DNA from: Paenibacillus sp.
GTDB lineage: Bacteria > Bacillota > Bacilli > Paenibacillales > Paenibacillaceae
Length of the DNA: 8,223 nt
NCBI GenBank assembly: GCA_029256665.1
Contig: JAQSXN010000144.1
Span: forward strand, 1-8,223
Reading direction: 5' to 3'
In this document: positions 1-7,061 of the stretch, one piece after another
Numbering within the stretch: position 1 is the first letter of the stretch
How the letters are laid out: the number at the start of each line of letters is the position of its first letter
Made by a program: the position numbers and the translations under genes
Notes under the pieces: model-generated
Told to the model about the DNA's origin: nothing
The model's database searches: none
What the model saw: the letters and a program-made list of their open reading frames with translations, nothing else

Positions 1-205
<205 letters not shown>

Positions 206-256
206 CTATTCTTGCGGACTTCCCCCTTCGCGGGACTCGGTCCGTTATTGGATCTA

Positions 257-1303
257 TTATTCGATAAACATGGCGTCGCCGAAACTAAAGAAGCGGTATT
301 CCCTTTCGATCGCTTCTCCGTACGCGCGCATAATGTGCTCCCTGCCCGCCAATGCGCTGACGAGCATGACAAGCGTCGACTTCGGCAGATGAAAGTTGGT
401 CAGCAACGCGCCTACCAGCTTGAATTCGTAACCCGGGTAAATAAAGATCGATGTCCAGCCGCTGCATGCTTCGATCCTCCCATCTGGGAATCTGCCTGCC
501 ACCGTCTCAAGCGTCCTTGCTGACGTCGTGCCTACCGCCACGATGCGGTTTCCCGCTTCTTTGGCTTCGCTCAGCAGCGCGGCGTTCTCCTCATCCAGCT
601 CATAATACTCGGAGTGCATCTCATGATCCTCCACGCGCTCCGCCGTCATCGGACGGAACGTGCCGAGTCCTACATGCAACGTGACATATGCCAACTTGAC
701 GCCTTTGTCTTGCAGCTGCCGCAAGAAGCTCTCCGTAAAATGCAATCCCGCCGTAGGAGCCGCCGCCGAGCCTTGATGCTTGGAGTAAACCGTCTGATAC
801 CGCTCGCGCTCCTCCAGCCGTTCTTTTATGTACGGAGGCAACGGCATCTCGCCAAGCCTGTCGAGCAGCTCTTGGAAGATCCCTTCGTAACGGAATCGCA
901 CGACCCGCGCGCCCATTTCGCCTTCGGACACGACGTCGGCGAGCAGCAAGGGCTCTCCCGCCCCGTTGTCCCCGAAGGCGATCACGGCTCCCTCCTTTAA
1001 TCGTTTGCCAGGCTTCGCGAGCGCCTCCCAACGATCTTCGCCAAGCTGCTTCAACAGCAGCAGCTCCGCTTTCGCGCCCGTATCGAGCTTGGCGCCCATA
1101 AGCCTTGCGGGGAGCACTCTCGTATTGTTGAGCACGAGCACATCCCCTTTGCCGAGCCGTTCGGCCAAATCGGTAAATACGCCGTGCCGGATCCCGCCCG
1201 TCGTTTTGTCCAGCATAAGCAATCTGGAGGCCGTCCGCTCGGCGAGCGGCGTCTGGGCGATCAACGCCTCCGGCAATTCAAAGTCGAACATTTCCGCGTT
1301 CAT
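257..1303 (-). CDS. queA: S-adenosylmethionine:tRNA ribosyltransferase-isomerase (QueA)
   Basis: QueA transfers and isomerises the ribosyl moiety of S-adenosylmethionine onto preQ1 already placed in tRNA position 34, giving epoxyqueuosine. The protein is 348 residues, normal for the family. Conserved blocks seen in order: [13 protein letters not shown] (8-20), [14 protein letters not shown] (55-68), [13 protein letters not shown] (178-190), [11 protein letters not shown] (209-219), [10 protein letters not shown] (257-266), IFIYPGYEF (286-294), [11 protein letters not shown] (301-311) and [12 protein letters not shown] (336-347). The ATG at 1303 is preferred because it aligns with the N-terminus I recall for B. 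subtilis QueA; the second Met at codon 5 is the alternative. It begins only 10 bases after the stop of the SpoIID-like gene. The nearest Shine-Dalgarno-like AAGGA lies inside that gene's last codons, about 14 bases upstream, so translational coupling is likely. The next gene, tgt, belongs to the same pathway. Confidence 0.97.
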   Translation of the reverse strand: MNAEMFDFELPEALIAQTPLAERTASRLLMLDKTTGGIRHGVFTDLAERLGKGDVLVLNNTRVLPARLMGAKLDTGAKAELLLLKQLGEDRWEALAKPGKRLKEGAVIAFGDNGAGEPLLLADVVSEGEMGARVVRFRYEGIFQELLDRLGEMPLPPYIKERLEERERYQTVYSKHQGSAAAPTAGLHFTESFLRQLQDKGVKLAYVTLHVGLGTFRPMTAERVEDHEMHSEYYELDEENAALLSEAKEAGNRIVAVGTTSARTLETVAGRFPDGRIEACSGWTSIFIYPGYEFKLVGALLTNFHLPKSTLVMLVSALAGREHIMRAYGEAIEREYRFFSFGDAMFIE

Positions 1304-1313
1304 ATCGAAGTCA

Positions 1314-3458
1314 TCATTCCTTAGCTAACGTAATGCCTTTATAGTAGTATTGCAAAATATATTCATAGTCATACCCTTGCGCAGCAAGGCTGTAAGCCCC
1401 GTATTGAGAGAGTCCGACGCCGTGCCCGTAACCCGTCCCGGCAATCGCGAATCCGGGGCTCAGCGTCGCCGCCCGCATGTCGCCTTGTCCGTCCAGCACG
1501 TACAGATGATCCTGCGCGTAGGCCGCGGATTTCCCGTCCGCGCCCATGACGTACAGCTTCTTGGCGTCGTTCGTCCGGGTCGACTTTGTATCGGAAGCGC
1601 CTTGCATGACGATTTGTCCCGTTGGCTCCACTTCGAATTTCGTGCTTGGCAACGAACCTCCGACGCCGAGCGCGGCGCGCAATCCGGACGGCGAGGCGAT
1701 GCCGAGCTACACTCCGTTGACCGACACCTCCGTCGCGCGACCGGAAGGGCCTCGCTTCGTTACATCGATCGACGTAATCGGTCCCGTTATTTTGGGAGTG
1801 GCGATAGCGTTAATGACCGTTAGAAGCTCCTCGCTCGTAAAGGGACCACGCTGCCAGTTCATCGGATTGGACTCCATCACCTTGTCGATCGCGATCAGCG
1901 TCGTCCCCTTTTGAATTTGGGCAACGACCGGGACGGCATCCTGGATGACGGGATGACGGCGCACGTTCGTCGCGTCCGTCGTGGATTCCAATATGACGCT
2001 TCCCGCGTCCGTCTTGCGTCCCGTGTCACGCACGAGATCCTCGCGAACATACCCAGCGGCGCCGCTTGGGAGCGATACGTGGTACCAGCTTTTGAGTCCC
2101 GCTTCCGAAATTTCGTCGGGACTCTCGACGGGCTGCAGGTAGGCGACGCTATTGTTCCAGGCCTGGCTGGCATCGGCGGTCATGCCTCCCCCGCTCGACG
2201 AATAGATCGCTTCGATGACCTTGCCGTTATGAAGCGCCACGACGCCTCTTGTCGCCTCGACGGCTTGCGTCGTAGACGGGTTTTCCACGCCGGCTCCTTG
2301 ATAGGCCTGACTCAGCGTCGTATCCACCACATGGGCGATCTGGAAGCCGAAGCCCTTGTTCAACACAAAGGATCTTGCCGCAACCGCTTGCGCCTTAAGC
2401 GCTTCGATCGGCCAGCTTGTATACATCTCGATCGCGACGACGGAATACAAATAGTGCTCGAACGGCAGCTCGTTGACGACGGCCATCTTGCCGCCAACCG
2501 CGCTTAACTCGAAGCTGCCCCGATACGTCCTGTTGTAACGCTCCGAAAGCGTAATGTTGGCTTCGCCTGCCGGTTCAATCCATGCCTTCATATCCCCGGT
2601 CGACGGGAATTGGTACAGCTCGTGCATGGAAGAAGCCGACGCGCTTGCCGTATGATCCCTGCGCAGAAGCAAATGCCTGGATTGCGGCGCGACCGCCTTC
2701 AAGGACGCACCGTGCGGCAAGGTCGCCGCCGCCGCTTGAATCGCGGCCAGACGCTCCGCCGTCGGCTCGCTGCCCACCATGACGGAATACGCCGCTCCTC
2801 CACCCGCGCCTCGCACGGCTACAAAGGCATCCAAGCCTGCTCCGCCGTAAGCGGCCGCAGTCGACTCGGCTTCCTTTCTGCTCGCCAGTGGAGCCGTCTC
2901 CAGGTGGAAAGGACCTTGCACCGACGGCTTATAGTTGCCGAGCAGTCCCGCCAGCCTGACGTCCGACGCCCAACGCGTAACAGCGGCGGTCGCTTCGGCC
3001 GCGCTCTTATATGCGCCTTCCGCCACTTGATAACGCGGTGCGCCCGTCGCGGCGATCGACGTCAGGAACGGCGCTCCTCCGCTTGCTTTGACTTGCTGAA
3101 ATAACGCCAACGCCTGAGCGAACGAACCCGTTTCGAATAATTTGGCTTTGTAGTCGTCCGCACCGAACCTAACGCTTTGGCCGGCGTCCACGCTAAACCA
3201 GCTTTGCACCCCGTCCGGCTCCCGAACGCCGACACTCAGCCCTCCCGCCGACGAGAAGGTGGCGGCCGGCGTCGTCGTATCGTATTTGCCCGGCAGGCTC
3301 AAGAACAGCGCTACCCTGATGTTTTCCAGCGACGGCACGGCAGCGCTTGAAGGCTGTGCCGTCCAAGACGACGCCAGGAGCGCCATCGCGAGCGTCAGCA
3401 GGCCGATACGCCTATAGCTCGGTTTGTGCGGCCTCTTGACCGCAAACGAAATACTCAT
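1314..3458 (-). pseudogene. Secreted SpoIID/LytB-domain protein with SPOR-like repeats, interrupted by an in-frame TAG
   Basis: SpoIID proteins are lytic transglycosylases that remodel septal peptidoglycan during engulfment; LytB-type relatives enhance cell-wall amidases. The frame runs 583 codons, then TAG (1707-1709), then 130 more sense codons in the same frame to TGA. Residues 16-40 form a signal peptide or membrane anchor. Two SPOR-like stretches (about 111-163 and 182-240) probably bind glycan strands. The SpoIID core starts with LPFEHYLYSVVAIEMYTSWP (331-350; E344 aligns with the catalytic Glu position) and EALKAQAVAAR (352-362), then SSSGGGMT (420-427). An SH3-like segment follows (about 457-535, with TNVR at 497-500). 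The conserved end, GYGHGVGLSQYGA, lies beyond the TAG, so a terminated product would lack part of the domain. Start chosen at 3458 because AGAGGAG lies 11 bases upstream; an ATG at 3488 has no such site. It is probably a paralogue of classical SpoIID. It could be a true pseudogene, a sequencing error or readthrough; which one cannot be told from this sequence. Confidence 0.85.
1707..1709 (-). other. In-frame amber stop codon inside the SpoIID-like gene
   Basis: The codons read AAC GGA GTG TAG CTC GGC ATC, with the same frame open on both sides. Before it comes GRATEVSVNGV and after it LGIASPSGLRAALGVGG, which together form the usual strand-turn-strand and L-R-xx-LG block of SpoIID domains. 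No base has been gained or lost. A single change from AAG, CAG, GAG, TAC, TAT, TGG, TTG or TCG would explain it. I see no Shine-Dalgarno sequence before the TTG at 1682 that would let the second half be translated separately. Confidence 0.9.
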
Positions 3459-3469
3459 TGTGTTGCTTG

Positions 3470-3476
3470 CTCCTCT
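3470..3476 (-). promoter_or_regulatory. Ribosome binding site that sets the start of the SpoIID-like gene
   Basis: AGAGGAG on the minus strand, 11 bases before the ATG at 3456-3458. It decides between this ATG and an in-frame ATG 30 bases further upstream, which would place the ribosome site inside the coding sequence. Confidence 0.7.
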
Positions 3477-3525
3477 CGTTATGCGCAAGACGCTTGTTGT
3501 ATCCTATTGGCTGGATCGTGCCATC

Positions 3526-4530
3526 TCATGGTCGTCCGGGAATCGGCAAACCTAGATGACGGTACGCGTTATCCGTCGCGATGCGGCCCCTCGGCGTCCG
3601 TTGGAGAAACCCGATCTGCATGAGATACGGCTCATAGACATCCTCGATCGTTTGGCTTTCTTCTCCGATCGTCGCCGCGATCGTATCGAGCCCGACCGGA
3701 CGCCCGGAGAAGGTCGTCATCATCGCGTGCAGCATCTTATGGTCGATATGGTCAAGTCCCATTGGATCCACTTGAAGCAGCTCCAGGGCGCTTCTGGCGA
3801 TGTCATGGGTGATCACGCCGTCGCCGCGTACCTGGGCGAAGTCGCGTACCCGCTTGAGCAGCCGGTTCGCGATCCGCGGCGTCCCCCGCGAGCGCATCGC
3901 GATTTCGACGGAAGCCTCGCCGACGATGGTCATGTTCAGAATCTCCGACGTACGGGAAACGATGAAGGAAAGCTCGTCGATGGTGTAGAACTCCAGACGG
4001 CTGACGACGCCGAACCGGTCGCGCAGCGGGGCGGATAACAGTCCCGCGCGCGTCGTTGCGCCGATCAGCGTGAACGGAGGCAGATCCAGTCTCACCGAGC
4101 GGGCGCTAGGTCCCTTGCCGATCATAATGTCGAGCGCGAAGTCTTCCATCGCCGGATACAGCACCTCCTCCACCGTCCGGTGGAGCCGGTGGATCTCGTC
4201 GATAAACAGCACGTCGCCTTCCTGCAAATTCGTGAGCAAAGCCGCCAGGTCGCCGGGCCGCTCGATGGCAGGCCCGGACGTCGTGCGCAGATTCACGCCG
4301 AGCTCGTTCGCTATAATGTTGGACAACGTGGTCTTGCCGAGGCCCGGCGGTCCGTATAACAACACGTGGTCCAGCGCTTCCTTGCGCATTTTGGCCGCTT
4401 CGATATAAATTTTAAGATTTTCTTTCGCTTTGGTTTGTCCGATATATTCGGCCAGATAGCGCGGTCTGAGGCTTAACTCGACCGCCTGGTCTTCCATCAT
4501 GAGGTTAGCGGAAATAATTCTGTCGTCCAT
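3526..4530 (-). CDS. ruvB: Holliday junction branch-migration ATPase RuvB
   Basis: RuvB is the hexameric AAA+ motor that, loaded by RuvA, pumps DNA through a Holliday junction. At 334 residues it has the family's usual length. Visible motifs: Walker [10 protein letters not shown] (60-68), Walker [10 protein letters not shown] (106-114), sensor 1 IGATTRAG (156-163), the arginine-finger region LRDRFG (169-174), sensor 2 [10 protein letters not shown] (216-225), and the C-terminal winged-helix segment with [10 protein letters not shown] (307-316). The N-terminal [12 protein letters not shown] (21-32) is also typical. The start ATG has an AAGGAG site 11 bases upstream. Spacing to ruvA is 21 bases, and to the downstream SpoIID-like gene 67 bases. 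No defect is seen. Confidence 0.98.
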   Translation of the reverse strand: MDDRIISANLMMEDQAVELSLRPRYLAEYIGQTKAKENLKIYIEAAKMRKEALDHVLLYGPPGLGKTTLSNIIANELGVNLRTTSGPAIERPGDLAALLTNLQEGDVLFIDEIHRLHRTVEEVLYPAMEDFALDIMIGKGPSARSVRLDLPPFTLIGATTRAGLLSAPLRDRFGVVSRLEFYTIDELSFIVSRTSEILNMTIVGEASVEIAMRSRGTPRIANRLLKRVRDFAQVRGDGVITHDIARSALELLQVDPMGLDHIDHKMLHAMMTTFSGRPVGLDTIAATIGEESQTIEDVYEPYLMQIGFLQRTPRGRIATDNAYRHLGLPIPGRP

Positions 4531-4551
4531 TTTCGGTCCCGCTCCTTTCCG

Positions 4552-5190
4552 TTAGCCCTTGAACAGCTGCTGCAGCGCCCGCTTCATGAGCGAGTCGACC
4601 GACTCCTCCGCCGTTACGCTTCCTTGCAGTCCGTTCCAGGCGCGATCCAGCTCGGCGGCGGTATAGCCGAGAGCCGCGAGCGCTTCGCGGGCTTCTTCCC
4701 ATGCCGTGCCGGCTCCTTGACCGTTGCCCGTATCGGCCGCTCCGAGCTCTGCCGCGAAGCCCGCGGCGCTGAATAGAAGCCCTTCGCCGCCCGCGAAGGC
4801 AAGCTTGTCCTTCAAATCCAGCACCATGCGCTGCGCCGTCTTCTTGCCGATGCCGGGAAGCTTGGTCAAGAACGTTAAATTTTCTTGCTGAATGGCGGAG
4901 ACGATCGCCTCCGGACGTCCGGCGGACAATACGCCGAGCGCCACGCGCGGACCGATGCCCGAGACGTCGAGCAGCTTGCGGAACAACGTCTGCTGCTCCC
5001 TCGATTCGAAGCCGAATAGATGGATCGCGTCCTCGCGCACGTGATGGTGAATGTAGACGACGACCGGCTCGTCCTTGCCCGCGAATGCGTAGGGATTCGG
5101 CGTAAATACGCGATATCCCGCATCCCTGACGTCCATCACGATGTATTCGGCTTCGATATGGACGACGGGACCTCTCAAATAATCGATCAT
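4552..5190 (-). CDS. ruvA: Holliday junction DNA-binding protein RuvA
   Basis: RuvA binds the four-way junction as a tetramer, holds it in square-planar form and loads RuvB. The protein has 212 residues, slightly longer than the typical 200. Domain I starts with [21 protein letters not shown] and contains the [14 protein letters not shown] block (48-61). Domain II has two helix-hairpin-helix motifs, [17 protein letters not shown] (73-89) and [19 protein letters not shown] (108-126). A Gly/Ala-rich flexible linker (about 133-163) leads to the small RuvB-contacting domain III (164-212). The extra length lies in that linker. The ATG overlaps the ruvC stop as ATGA, with GAGGTG upstream inside ruvC, so the two genes are translationally coupled. 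Confidence 0.98.
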   Translation of the reverse strand: MIDYLRGPVVHIEAEYIVMDVRDAGYRVFTPNPYAFAGKDEPVVVYIHHHVREDAIHLFGFESREQQTLFRKLLDVSGIGPRVALGVLSAGRPEAIVSAIQQENLTFLTKLPGIGKKTAQRMVLDLKDKLAFAGGEGLLFSAAGFAAELGAADTGNGQGAGTAWEEAREALAALGYTAAELDRAWNGLQGSVTAEESVDSLMKRALQQLFKG

Positions 5191-5690
5191 GTACGTTTCA
5201 CCTCGTTGATTTTATTCGTCAGCACTACGGAGTGGGCGTGGCAGATCGCCACGGCAAGGGCATCCGCCACGTCGTCCGGCTTGGGAACCGCGGACAGCTT
5301 AAGGAACATCTTGACCATCTCCTGCACCTGCCGCTTCTCCGCCTTCCCGTAACCGACAACGGCTTGCTTGACTTGCAACGGCGTATATTCGGCAACGGGA
5401 AGCCCCCGCTGCGCCGCCGCCAAAATAATGACGCCTCTTGCCTGTCCCACGGCGAAAGCCGTAGATACGTTGCGGTTGAAGAACAGCTTCTCCACCGCGA
5501 CGGAATCCGGCTTGTACCGGTCCATCAAAGCGCCTGCCGATTCGTAGATTTGCACCAGCCGCGTTTCTTGCGGCGTATGCGCCTCCGTCGTAATGGCGCC
5601 GTATTGCACGGGCGTCAGTTTATGCCCGTTCTTGTCCACGAATCCGAAACCCGCAATCGCTATGCCGGGGTCTATGCCGAGTACGCGCAA
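5187..5690 (-). CDS. ruvC: Holliday junction resolvase RuvC
   Basis: RuvC is the dimeric, metal-dependent endonuclease that cuts Holliday junctions symmetrically, working with RuvAB. The 167-residue length is normal. The RNase H-like fold is recognisable from [15 protein letters not shown] (4-18), [11 protein letters not shown] (64-74), and [15 protein letters not shown] (139-153). The four acidic catalytic residues expected by comparison with E. coli D7, E66, D138 and D141 are present as D7, E67, D140 and D143. The start is TTG at 5688-5690, supported by AAGGGG (5699-5704) 8 bases upstream and because the conserved D7 then falls at its standard position. It is the first gene of the minus-strand operon and overlaps ruvA by 4 bases. 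B. subtilis lacks ruvC and uses RecU, so its presence argues for another Firmicute lineage. Confidence 0.97.
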   Translation of the reverse strand: MRVLGIDPGIAIAGFGFVDKNGHKLTPVQYGAITTEAHTPQETRLVQIYESAGALMDRYKPDSVAVEKLFFNRNVSTAFAVGQARGVIILAAAQRGLPVAEYTPLQVKQAVVGYGKAEKRQVQEMVKMFLKLSAVPKPDDVADALAVAICHAHSVVLTNKINEVKRT

Positions 5691-5776
5691 TCCGCCAACC
5701 CCTTACGTATGTATTAACGCCGATCACGTTCCAGCTGCCTGCATGAAACGCCGGCTATGTATAATGTCCGCCCTTC

Positions 5777-5805
5777 ATTATAACAAAAGAATGCCGAAAT
5801 GAGAA
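5777..5805 (-). promoter_or_regulatory. Candidate sigma-A promoter of the ruvC-ruvA-ruvB operon
   Basis: On the minus strand, TTCTCA (5800-5805) and a perfect TATAAT (5777-5782) are separated by 17 bases. Transcription would start about 85 bases before the ruvC TTG. The -35 matches TTGACA at four of six positions. It lies in the 236-base gap between ruvC and bofC, in which I see no gene. It is an inference from consensus only. No LexA-type (SOS) operator was recognised near it. Confidence 0.5.
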
Positions 5806-5849
5806 CGAACGTTTGTCCATTGGCGAGGTAACGGCCCCGGAACGCAAAT

Positions 5850-5876
5850 AAGCTCCGTCCTCGAGGACCGGAGCTT
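5850..5876 (-). terminator. Hairpin downstream of bofC, probable terminator
   Basis: AAGCTCCG (5850-5857) pairs with CGGAGCTT (5869-5876) around the palindromic TCCTCGAGGA, giving a strong GC-rich stem with one bulged base. It lies about 50 bases past the bofC stop and before the ruvC promoter. The tract that follows on the minus strand (ATTTGCG) is only weakly T-rich, so termination efficiency is uncertain. Confidence 0.5.
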
Positions 5877-5926
5877 TCGTAATACGTTTACGATATGTTT
5901 CGTCTATTATCGTCGAACGACTGCAT

Positions 5927-6553
5927 TCAGTAGCTTTGACGCCCGCTCGACACGTCTTCCGTTTCCATGGCGTAGTCGCTGTAAGTGGACAAGACGCTGT
6001 TATATTCGTCGATGTCGCTAACCCGTATGCCTTCGGACAACTGATCGACCTGATCCTTTGGGAGGCTGCTCTCCATGAAACGCACGTCGAGCTGGAAGAA
6101 CGTGCGCATCACCTTCTCGCCCTTGGGAACTCCGTCGAACAACGAGAAGTTGCCGTTGCGGTCCATGCCGAAATACGCGTTGGTCTTGCATTCGGCCGAC
6201 AAGTCATCGATTTGCTGCATGACTCGCAGCGTCTGGCCGTCTTCCTCCAGCGTCGCGCTCCACTCCGGATGTTGGCTTAGCAGTTTGACGATCGTTTCGG
6301 GTTTCATGAGCCCGAGCGGCTCCGTCTCTTCGCCGCATACGTAGATGCGATGCAGCATCACCTGCACCGGCGTATTGCGGTCCTGCAACATATCGTTGAC
6401 CGATGGCCGATCGAAGGCCGTCTCGCTCGCGAATATTGGCTGTGGCAATGCCGTCAGCGCCAAGAGCAAGACAAAGCCGCCTAATGTCCATAATGGCCTT
6501 CGATTTCTAAGTATACGCTTCTTGACTTGCTTCCACAGGCTGAACGTCATCAT
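5927..6553 (-). CDS. bofC: BofC-family forespore checkpoint regulator
   Basis: In B. subtilis, BofC is exported from the forespore into the space between the two membranes, where it restrains the SpoIVB protease signal that triggers pro-sigma-K processing in the mother cell. The product has 208 residues against about 170 in B. subtilis. A basic N-terminus (KKRILRNRR) precedes a hydrophobic segment (about 21-37) and a possible cleavage site after FA (41-42). The mature part has RIYVCGEETEPLG (69-81), QQIDDLSAECKTNAYFG (113-129), and TFFQLDVRFMESSL (151-164), which match the BofC pattern of ID-D-S--CK-N-Y-G and FFQ-D---ES. The extra length is mostly N-terminal and a short acidic tail. Start chosen at the first of two adjacent ATGs because AAAGGGGG lies 7 bases upstream; an ATG 34 codons earlier would overlap the promoter region. 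Cysteines 73 and 122 could form a disulfide (inference). Confidence 0.87.
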   Translation of the reverse strand: MMTFSLWKQVKKRILRNRRPLWTLGGFVLLLALTALPQPIFASETAFDRPSVNDMLQDRNTPVQVMLHRIYVCGEETEPLGLMKPETIVKLLSQHPEWSATLEEDGQTLRVMQQIDDLSAECKTNAYFGMDRNGNFSLFDGVPKGEKVMRTFFQLDVRFMESSLPKDQVDQLSEGIRVSDIDEYNSVLSTYSDYAMETEDVSSGRQSY

Positions 6554-6560
6554 GGGGAAG

Positions 6561-6568
6561 CCCCCTTT
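6561..6568 (-). promoter_or_regulatory. Ribosome binding site deciding the bofC start
   Basis: AAAGGGGG on the minus strand, 7 bases before the ATG at 6551-6553. It rules in favour of the 208-residue product over longer in-frame extensions. Confidence 0.7.
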
Positions 6569-6622
6569 GGTTGTCGTAATGCTCATAGTGTGCGCCAGAA
6601 TTGGGTAATTATTCAGCGATGG

Positions 6623-6653
6623 TATCATACGATACATTTGACAATATCCATGC
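6623..6653 (-). promoter_or_regulatory. bofC: Candidate forespore (sigma-G-like) promoter of bofC
   Basis: On the minus strand GCATG (6649-6653) fits the sigma-G -35 pattern gYATR, and TATGATA (6623-6629) fits the -10 pattern cAtnMTA except at the first base. The spacer is 19 bases, a base or so longer than usual. The position gives a leader of about 60 bases to the chosen ATG. In B. subtilis bofC is expressed in the forespore, which agrees. It is a consensus-based inference. Confidence 0.35.
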
Positions 6654-6681
6654 ATAAGGAATACCGGCGTGGTCTATTCTA
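6652..6681 (+). promoter_or_regulatory. tlp: Candidate sigma-G promoter of tlp
   Basis: GCATA (6652-6656) matches gYATR fully, and TATTCTA (6675-6681) matches cAtnMTA at all but the first base, with an 18-base spacer as expected for sigma-G. The ribosome site AGGAGG (6703-6708) follows about 20 bases later. Genes for small spore proteins of this class are typically sigma-G-dependent. The -35 overlaps that of the opposite bofC promoter by two bases. Confidence 0.6.
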
Positions 6682-6715
6682 ATGGAGGATTTTCAATCAG
6701 TTAGGAGGAATTGAT

Positions 6716-6931
6716 ATGGCCAAACCAGATAATCGCTCCGACAACGCCGAGCATCTACAGCAGCATATCGAGGATACGCAGCAAAACCTGCAAGAAGCGA
6801 AGGAGTATCTCGCAGAACATGCCGAAGAAATCTCCGCCGTAGAGAAGGAAACCATTCAGCAGAAGAACGAACGCCGCCAGAACAGCATCAAGGGTTTCGA
6901 AGCGGAGAAGCAAGACGAGCAGAATCAATAA
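6716..6931 (+). CDS. tlp: Small spore protein Tlp
   Basis: Tlp is a minor small acid-soluble protein of the spore core, made late in the forespore; its molecular role is poorly known and the thioredoxin-like name is historical. The 71-residue product has no cysteine. It carries the family pattern as I recall it from B. subtilis: KPDNRSDNAEHLQ (3-15) near the start and QKNERRQNSIKGFEAE (49-64) near the end. In between lies a strongly hydrophilic Glu/Gln-rich helix with heptad-like spacing, suggestive of a coiled coil. AGGAGG lies 7 bases before the ATG. It is the only plus-strand gene here, divergent from bofC, with a sigma-G-like promoter in between and a strong terminator 26 bases after the stop. 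Confidence 0.88.
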   Translation: MAKPDNRSDNAEHLQQHIEDTQQNLQEAKEYLAEHAEEISAVEKETIQQKNERRQNSIKGFEAEKQDEQNQ

Positions 6932-6957
6932 GAACGCTTTTACTCTCCTATTCCTGC

Positions 6958-7022
6958 AAAAAAAAAGCACCTCTTCCACGTCGTCGGAAATTATCCGATT
7001 TCGTGCGAAGAGGTGTTTTTTT
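6958..7022. terminator. Bidirectional intrinsic terminator between tlp and the SafA-like gene
   Basis: CACCTCTTC (6968-6976) pairs perfectly with GAAGAGGTG (7007-7015). The stem continues with CACG/CGTG (6977-6980, 7002-7005) and TCGGA/TCCGA (6984-6988, 6994-6998) around a short AT loop. Nine A residues precede it and seven T residues follow, so it has a U tract on either strand. It ends tlp from the left and the convergent minus-strand gene from the right. Confidence 0.92.
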
Positions 7023-7061
7023 GCGGGCTTGCTTAGTTAGTCCTGCATGTTTTACGAAGCA

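Noticed and set aside
447..451. Serine at QueA residue 285, where I would expect aspartate from memory of other QueA proteins (TDIFIYPGY)
   Set aside because: I cannot verify how variable this position is in Firmicutes, and all neighbouring motifs are intact.
1314..1682. Independent small gene for the C-terminal part of the SpoIID-like protein (TTG start at 1682)
   Set aside because: No ribosome binding site precedes the TTG, it is in frame with the upstream part, and the sequence begins in the middle of a conserved domain block.
1680..1712. Frameshift as the cause of the SpoIID-like break
   Set aside because: Counting codons from the TAG to the TTG at 1682 gives exactly eight, so both parts share a frame; it is a point nonsense codon.
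3456..3488. Longer start for the SpoIID-like gene (ATG at 3488)
   Set aside because: The clear AGAGGAG site would be inside the coding sequence; the start at 3458 has it 11 bases upstream.
5691..5926. Gap between ruvC and bofC checked for a small gene, RNA or riboswitch
   Set aside because: Apart from the sigma-A-like promoter and the hairpin at 5850-5876, I see no open frame with a ribosome site and no recognisable RNA fold.
6554..6655. Longer bofC beginning at 6655
   Set aside because: It would place the AAAGGGGG ribosome site and the candidate promoter within the coding sequence, and the added residues do not look like BofC.
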